A DNA stretch of 27,807 nt. Origin: CAZIMM01 sp964540415. GTDB taxonomy: Bacteria > Bacillota > Clostridia > Oscillospirales > Acutalibacteraceae. Within the stretch, counting starts at the first letter, position 1, and every line of letters begins with the position of its first letter. The notes beneath the pieces are model-generated. The model was not told where the DNA came from. It saw only the letters and a program-made list of their open reading frames with translations, and did no database searches. Shown one piece after another: positions 23,421-27,807 of the stretch. The stretch lies in contig CAZIMM010000022.1 of NCBI GenBank assembly GCA_964540415.1, forward strand, positions 1-27,807, read 5' to 3'. The translations under genes were made by a program, and so were the position numbers.

Positions 23421-25634
23421 TCACCCCTTCTTTTGCGAACAGCCGGAGCAGTTTGAACAGTCCCGGGCGGAACAGCTCTTTTTGGTGCGATTGATTAATG
23501 TTCTGACTAACGTGAACAGGCAGAGCAATGCAAAAAGAATTATTGCAAGATCAATTAATTTTCCGGGAACGGATTCATTGGTTAAATAGATTATTGAAGC
23601 TATTCGGTAAACAATAAACGTAACCACCCATGCGACAACCGCTTGAAACGCAAGCGCAAACGCTGTGAATTTTGCCGATTTCATTTCGCGCCTGATTGTG
23701 GTGACAGCGGCTATGCAGGGGATAAACAAAAGCGAAAAAGTCATTAAAGCATATGCCGAGGCAGGGGAGTAGACAGTGTTGAGAACAGATGCAAGCTCGC
23801 CCGAGCCGCTGCCCGTGCCGTGAAGAATTCCGAGAGTGCTGACAATGGATTCGCGTGCAATGAGTCCGCTGAGAATTGCCACGGACGACTGCCAGTCACC
23901 GAAGCCGAGAGGCTTGAATACCGGCGCAATTGCCGTGCCTATAACACCGAGTATGCTTTCTGCACTGTTGACAACATGGTCAAAGCTGAAATCGAAATAC
24001 TGGAAGAACCAGATTACGATGCTTGCTCCGAGAAGAACAGTTCCCGCCTTTGTGAAAAAGTCCTTGATTTTGTCCCAAAGATGTCTGACAAGAGACTTTG
24101 CAGTCGGCATACGATAAGACGGAAGCTCCATTACAAACGGGGCATGGCCGCTGCCCAATACGGTTTTTTGCAGGATAAAGGCGCAGAGGATGGCAACTAT
24201 TATTCCGGTGAAGTACACGGCAAATATCGTTATACCTCTGTATGAAGCAAAAAATGCGGAGATAAACAGGGCGTAAACCGGCATTTTCGCGCTGCACGAC
24301 ATGAACGGTACAAGCATTATTGTCAGCCGCCGGTCACGGTCGTTTTCGAGGGTACGCGTGCACATTATGGCAGGCACAGAGCAGCCGAAGCCCATGAGTA
24401 ACGGCACAAAGGAACGCCCGGACAGCCCGATAGTGTGCAGTGCTCTGTCCATGATGAACGCACCGCGCGACATATAGCCGCTGTCCTCCAGCAGGGAAAG
24501 GAAGAAGAACAGCAGGGCAATCTGCGGGAAAAATGCGACAACAGCTCCGAGACCCTGAATCACACCATCGCATATCAGCCCGACAGCCCAGTCAGCTGCT
24601 CCCGCTCCGACCAACGCTTCTCTGACAAAATCGGAAAAGCGGACATTAACCAGGGTGTCAACAATTCCCGTCAGCCTTGCACCGAGTGCGCCGAAAGTGA
24701 TGTAAAATATCAACAGCATCACCGCCGCAAACAGCGGCAATGCAATGAACCTGTTTGTGACGATGCGGTCGATTTTGTCCGAAAGCGTCAGCTCACCGTA
24801 TTTTGCGGACCTTTTTAGCACATGCTCGCGGGTTTTGCAGATGAATTTGTATTTTTGGTCGGCAATAAGCATCTCACGGTCAAGCTTGTCTGTTTCCGCC
24901 GAGTGTGTAAACTCCTCAACTAGTCTTTTTTCATCATCGCTTAAGCCGAGCAGCCGAACAGTCGGAGCATCGCCCTCAAGCAGCTTCACAGCCATCCATC
25001 GAAGCGGCAGACCCTTTTCGCTGCACTTGCTGAAAATCGTGTTTTCAATCAGCTCAAGCGCTGTTTTAACCTTGCCTGTGTAAATTTCCGGCAGTGTGCC
25101 GATGTCGTTGTGAATGTCAACGTGTTTTGTGTCCGCTGCGTTGTGCTCAACCGTATGGGCACACGCGTGAATGAGCTTATGAATGCCGTCTCCCTTTGAT
25201 GCACTGATGGGAACAATGTCAATGTTCAGAAGTGACGAGAGGAGAGCCGCATCGAGTTTGTCACCCTGCTTTTCAACAACATCCATCATGTTCAGCGCAA
25301 TGACCATCGGGCAGCCGAGCTCGGCAATCTGCAGGGTAAGATACAGGTTACGCTCCAGATTTGTTGCATCAACAATGTTGATAATCAAATCGGGCTTTTC
25401 GTCAATCAGGAAATTACGAGTAACGATTTCTTCTGATGAATAGGGTGAAAGAGAATAAATGCCCGGCAAATCGACAATAGTAATGTCATTACCACCGTGA
25501 CGCAGTTTGCCCTCTTTTTTCTCCACAGTGACACCCGGCCAGTTCCCGACATACTGATTTGAACCGGTCAGAGCGTTGAAAAGTGTTGTTTTGCCGCAGT
25601 TGGGGTTGCCGGCAAGTGCGTATTTCAGCTCCAT
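23421..25634 (-). CDS. feoB: Ferrous iron transport protein B
   Basis: This is a 737-residue membrane protein. The N-terminal G domain has P-loop GNPNCGKTT (9-17), switch region GVTVEKKEG, DLPG (55-58), NMMD (115-118) and SASKGD. A helical regulatory domain runs to about 270. The membrane part has two Gate-type halves, with the conserved Cys in LMGFGCSVPAIM and the later LIARESIVSTLG segment. The protein imports Fe(II) across the cytoplasmic membrane. The C-terminus is Cys-rich (CSARDCSNCSGC). This cytoplasmic tail may bind iron or a small protein, replacing the missing FeoC. AGAGGTAA precedes the ATG; feoA lies 4 bp upstream. Confidence 0.97.
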   Translation of the reverse strand: MELKYALAGNPNCGKTTLFNALTGSNQYVGNWPGVTVEKKEGKLRHGGNDITIVDLPGIYSLSPYSSEEIVTRNFLIDEKPDLIINIVDATNLERNLYLTLQIAELGCPMVIALNMMDVVEKQGDKLDAALLSSLLNIDIVPISASKGDGIHKLIHACAHTVEHNAADTKHVDIHNDIGTLPEIYTGKVKTALELIENTIFSKCSEKGLPLRWMAVKLLEGDAPTVRLLGLSDDEKRLVEEFTHSAETDKLDREMLIADQKYKFICKTREHVLKRSAKYGELTLSDKIDRIVTNRFIALPLFAAVMLLIFYITFGALGARLTGIVDTLVNVRFSDFVREALVGAGAADWAVGLICDGVIQGLGAVVAFFPQIALLFFFLSLLEDSGYMSRGAFIMDRALHTIGLSGRSFVPLLMGFGCSVPAIMCTRTLENDRDRRLTIMLVPFMSCSAKMPVYALFISAFFASYRGITIFAVYFTGIIVAILCAFILQKTVLGSGHAPFVMELPSYRMPTAKSLVRHLWDKIKDFFTKAGTVLLGASIVIWFFQYFDFSFDHVVNSAESILGVIGTAIAPVFKPLGFGDWQSSVAILSGLIARESIVSTLGILHGTGSGSGELASVLNTVYSPASAYALMTFSLLFIPCIAAVTTIRREMKSAKFTAFALAFQAVVAWVVTFIVYRIASIIYLTNESVPGKLIDLAIILFALLCLFTLVRTLINRTKKSCSARDCSNCSGCSQKKG

Positions 25635-25638
25635 TCAA

Positions 25639-25881
25639 TTACCTCTTTTCATCCCCGGTTTCGACGCTGATATACTGTGCGTCGGATTTTCTGATGCTCA
25701 ATTCGTAGCCCCGGACATTGATTTCAAGAGGGTCACCCATCGGCGCCGCCTTTCGCATGATAATTACTGCGTCCGGTGTAACACCCATATCAATGATGTG
25801 ACGCCGCACGGCACCCTGACCTGAAAGTGCGACCACCACACCCTTTTGACCGGGTTTCAGCTTGTCAACGGTGATTAGCAT
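25639..25881 (-). CDS. feoA: Ferrous iron transport protein A
   Basis: This is an 80-residue SH3-like protein: LKPGQKGVVVALSGQGAVRRHIIDMGVTPDAVIIMRKAAPMGDPLEINVRGYELSIRKSDA covers the whole FeoA domain in full-length form. FeoA supports FeoB activity at the membrane. AGGAGG (minus strand, 25891-25896) lies 9 bp before the ATG. It is the first gene of the iron operon. Confidence 0.95.
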   Translation of the reverse strand: MLITVDKLKPGQKGVVVALSGQGAVRRHIIDMGVTPDAVIIMRKAAPMGDPLEINVRGYELSIRKSDAQYISVETGDEKR

Positions 25882-25899
25882 GCAATAATACCTCCTAAT

Positions 25900-25915
25900 G
25901 TTAGCTGGGGCTAAC
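25900..25915 (-). promoter_or_regulatory. Predicted DtxR-type operator for the feo operon
   Basis: Perfect inverted repeat GTTAGC-(4 bases)-GCTAAC. Its core resembles DtxR/IdeR boxes, which contain TTAG...CTAA. It lies just after the predicted transcription start and before the feoA ribosome binding site, a position where a bound repressor would block transcription. Confidence 0.7.
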
Positions 25916-25924
25916 TTTTACTGA

Positions 25925-25953
25925 ATTATATCACAAAAAACCTCTTGGGTCAA
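25925..25953 (-). promoter_or_regulatory. Predicted sigma-A promoter of the feo operon
   Basis: Read on the minus strand: TTGACC (25953-25948), a 17-base spacer, then a perfect TATAAT (25930-25925) with an extended -10 TG one base before it. The expected start site is near 25918, at the edge of the operator. Confidence 0.8.
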
Positions 25954-26058
25954 TACGCATAGCCGATTTTCTGATCATTTTTTTAGCTGATTCGCAGGCA
26001 ACTATATTCCGAAACAGAATCTAACCGTGAACAATATTTTAACGTTATGCGATTTGAA

Positions 26059-26088
26059 TTGACGTACACCGTCAAAAAGTAGTATTAT
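26059..26088 (+). promoter_or_regulatory. Predicted sigma-A promoter of the rhamnose operon
   Basis: TTGACG (26059-26064), an 18-base spacer, then TATTAT (26083-26088), about 57 bp before the chosen rfbA start. Each hexamer has one mismatch. Nothing else was recognised between the feo promoter and this site. Confidence 0.6.
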
Positions 26089-26145
26089 GTACTCGAACAT
26101 ATCGTTTTTGTTGGTTAAAATAACATGATTGGAGCGATAGATTTA

Positions 26146-27072
26146 ATGAAGGGTATCATTCTTGCCGGAGGCTCCGGCACAAGATTGTATCCGCTCACAA
26201 TGGTAACAAGTAAGCAGCTTCTTCCGGTTTATGATAAACCGATGATATATTATCCGCTGTCAACGCTGATGCTTGCGGGCATCCGTGAAATACTGATAAT
26301 TTCCACACCGGATGATACTCCGAAGTTCGAACGGCTCATGGGAGACGGTCATCAGTTCGGCCTGAAGCTGTCATACGCCGTTCAGGAAAGCCCCGACGGC
26401 CTTGCGCAGGCTTTCATCATCGGCGAAGATTTTATCGGCGACGATTCTGTTGCGATGGTGCTCGGAGACAATATTTTTTACGGCAACGGTCTCGGCTCAA
26501 TTCTCCGTTCTGCAGCGGTCAACGCCGGCAGAGCAACGATTTTCGGTTATTACGTCGAAAATCCGCAATCGTTCGGAGTTGTTGAGTTTGACAATGACGG
26601 AAACCCGATTTCCATTGAGGAAAAGCCGCAGGTGCCGAAGTCAAATTACGCGGTTACCGGTTTGTATTTTTACGACAACCGGGTTGTTGAATACGCAAAA
26701 TCTCTGAAGCCTTCCGAAAGGGGAGAGCTTGAGATAACGGATATCAACAGAATATATCTTGAAAACGGCGACCTTGACATCAAGCTTATGGGCAGAGGCT
26801 TTGCCTGGCTTGACACCGGAACTGTCGGCTCGCTGCTGGATGCGTCGAATTTTATCAGGACAATTGAAAGCCTGCAGGGCATTCAGATTTCGGCGCTTGA
26901 AGAAATTGCTTATAATAACCGTTGGATAACCCGAAAAACTCTCATGAGTGCCGCCGAAAAATACGGAAAATCTCCGTACGGTCAGCATCTCAAGAGTGTT
27001 GCCGAGGGAAAAATTCTTTATGTAACCGCCAATGGAAGCGGTAAACGCCCTGTTTGGGGAAAGGAAGTATAA
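26146..27072 (+). CDS. rfbA: Glucose-1-phosphate thymidylyltransferase
   Basis: This is a 308-residue nucleotidyltransferase. It has MKGIILAGGSGTRLYPLT (nucleotide-binding GGSGTRLYP from residue 8), SKQLLPVYDKPMIYYPLSTLMLAGI, MVLGDNIFYG (metal-binding Asp), the sugar-binding FGVVEFDNDG and EEKPQVPKSNYAVTGLYFYD, and GRGFAWLDTGT. It joins dTTP and glucose-1-phosphate to give dTDP-glucose, the first step to dTDP-L-rhamnose. I chose the ATG at 26146 because the protein then starts as in relatives; the ATG at 26125 would add seven atypical residues. The C-terminal tail after about residue 288 is slightly longer than usual. Confidence 0.96.
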   Translation: MKGIILAGGSGTRLYPLTMVTSKQLLPVYDKPMIYYPLSTLMLAGIREILIISTPDDTPKFERLMGDGHQFGLKLSYAVQESPDGLAQAFIIGEDFIGDDSVAMVLGDNIFYGNGLGSILRSAAVNAGRATIFGYYVENPQSFGVVEFDNDGNPISIEEKPQVPKSNYAVTGLYFYDNRVVEYAKSLKPSERGELEITDINRIYLENGDLDIKLMGRGFAWLDTGTVGSLLDASNFIRTIESLQGIQISALEEIAYNNRWITRKTLMSAAEKYGKSPYGQHLKSVAEGKILYVTANGSGKRPVWGKEV

Positions 27073-27076
27073 CTCA

Positions 27077-27643
27077 ATGCAGACAAAAAACGTTCTGAAT
27101 GCGGTCGAAACAAAGCTGAAGGGCGTAATTATTGTGGAACCGGTTGTGTTCGGAGACAACAGAGGCTGGTTCTATGAGACTTATTCCAAAGCAAAATACG
27201 AACAGCTCGGAATCGGTTGCGACTTTGTTCAGGATAATCGTTCATTTTCGGCAAAAAAAGGTACTCTGCGCGGACTTCACTGTCAGCTCGCACCGAAAGC
27301 TCAGGCAAAGCTGGTGAGCTGTACGGCGGGTGCTCTCGTTGATGTTGCGGTTGACTTGCGTTCCGGTTCACCGACATATCTTCAATGGATCGCCGTTGAA
27401 CTGACGGCGGAGAACAAACGCCAGCTGTTTTTGCCCAAGGGATTTCTGCACGGCTTTGTCACCCTTAGCGACAACACAGAAATAACATATAAAGCAGATA
27501 ATTATTTCTGCAGCGAGCTGGACAGAACCGTCAGATATGATGACAGCCAGATTGGCGTTGTATGGCCGTTTGCGGCTGAGGTTATGTCGGACAAGGACAA
27601 AAACGCTCCTTACCTTGCGGACAGCGACGTTCACTTTGAATAA
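27077..27643 (+). CDS. rfbC: dTDP-4-dehydrorhamnose 3,5-epimerase
   Basis: This is a 188-residue cupin of the RmlC family. The segments VVFGDNRGWFYETYSKAKY, FVQDNRSFSAKKGTLRGLHCQ (catalytic His68), LVDVAVDLRSGSPTY, FLPKGFLHGF and EITYKADNYF follow the family order. It epimerises C3 and C5 of the 4-keto sugar in dTDP-rhamnose synthesis. AGGAAG precedes the ATG at 27077, four bases after the rfbA stop. A longer frame from 27032 overlaps rfbA and is not supported. Confidence 0.95.
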   Translation: MQTKNVLNAVETKLKGVIIVEPVVFGDNRGWFYETYSKAKYEQLGIGCDFVQDNRSFSAKKGTLRGLHCQLAPKAQAKLVSCTAGALVDVAVDLRSGSPTYLQWIAVELTAENKRQLFLPKGFLHGFVTLSDNTEITYKADNYFCSELDRTVRYDDSQIGVVWPFAAEVMSDKDKNAPYLADSDVHFE

Positions 27644-27662
27644 TGATTTTGGAAGTGCTGCT

Positions 27663-27807
27663 TTGAAAGTTTTGATTACCGGTGCCGGCGGACAGCTGGG
27701 CCATGATGTAATAAAGGAGCTCAATGCCCGTCAAATTGACTGTCTCGGAGTCGATATGGCGGACTTTGATATTTGCAATGCTGAAGCGGTGAACGGTTTT
27801 GTTGAGG
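27663..27807 (+). CDS. rfbD: dTDP-4-dehydrorhamnose reductase, N-terminal part (3' truncated)
   Basis: The TTG start at 27663 has GGAAGTG upstream. The 48 visible residues begin MKVLITGAGGQLGHDVIKEL, the NAD(P)-binding Rossmann motif GAGGQLG that is diagnostic of RfbD/RmlD. It is followed by CLGVDMADFDICNAEAVNGFV. The enzyme performs the last reduction to dTDP-L-rhamnose. The gene runs off the window. The 4,6-dehydratase (rfbB) is not in the window and may lie downstream. Confidence 0.88.
   Translation, partial: MKVLITGAGGQLGHDVIKELNARQIDCLGVDMADFDICNAEAVNGFVE

Noticed and set aside
27643..27666. Seven-codon open frame bridging the rfbC stop and rfbD start
   Set aside because: It overlaps both genes by a few bases and could aid coupling, but it has no ribosome binding site and is probably chance.

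Overview
The window looks like a chromosomal segment of an anaerobic Bacillota bacterium, class Clostridia, most likely in or near the Oscillospirales/Ruminococcaceae (inference). The supporting signs are purine-rich ribosome binding sites, frequent TTG and GTG starts, an Obg/Mini-RNase III pair, FeoAB iron uptake, an RsgI-like anti-sigma factor, and Thr/Pro-rich linkers in surface proteins. Two runs of ten Ns (1536-1545 and 10698-10707) are scaffold joins. Both fall inside genes, which suggests a draft or metagenome assembly. I saw no tRNA, rRNA, CRISPR array, transposase or phage gene.

Layout. (1) Positions 1-475 are the catalytic C-terminal end of a GH2 glycosidase. (2) Positions 521-6712 hold a tightly packed plus-strand cluster: a WYL regulator, a DEDDh exonuclease with a zinc ribbon (cut by the first gap), a GHL10-type glycosidase lipoprotein, and a 1035-residue membrane-anchored amidase. 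(3) A small CmpB-like membrane protein (6694-7131, minus) overlaps the amidase tail. (4) Positions 7223-11918 form a signalling operon: histidine kinase, OmpR-type regulator, a multi-pass membrane diguanylate cyclase (cut by the second gap), and a small alpha/beta hydrolase. It ends at a bidirectional hairpin. (5) Positions 12031-14672 hold a secreted double-PepSY protein, divergent from an ECF sigma factor and its RsgI-like, PepSY-containing anti-sigma factor. (6) An amidohydrolase (minus) is divergent from DUF1015-obg-mrnC-yitT-like (plus, 16237-20133), which ends at a strong bidirectional terminator. (7) Positions 20219-25881 (minus) are an iron operon: feoA, feoB, a DtxR-family regulator and two FAD oxidoreductases. 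Its promoter has an extended -10 and a palindromic operator at the start site. (8) The window ends in a dTDP-rhamnose operon, rfbA-rfbC-rfbD (the last truncated).

How the genes work together. The most interesting modules are the glycosidase/amidase pair, the PepSY/sigma/anti-sigma set, and the iron operon. In the first, amidases strip stem peptides and GHL10 enzymes such as E. coli DigH are known to cut the resulting bare glycans. The second keeps the Asn-Pro dipeptide at which RsgI proteins are thought to cleave themselves. In the third, the regulator combines a DtxR-like Cys ligand with MntR-like size. obg and mrnC, both acting on the large ribosomal subunit, are adjacent here.
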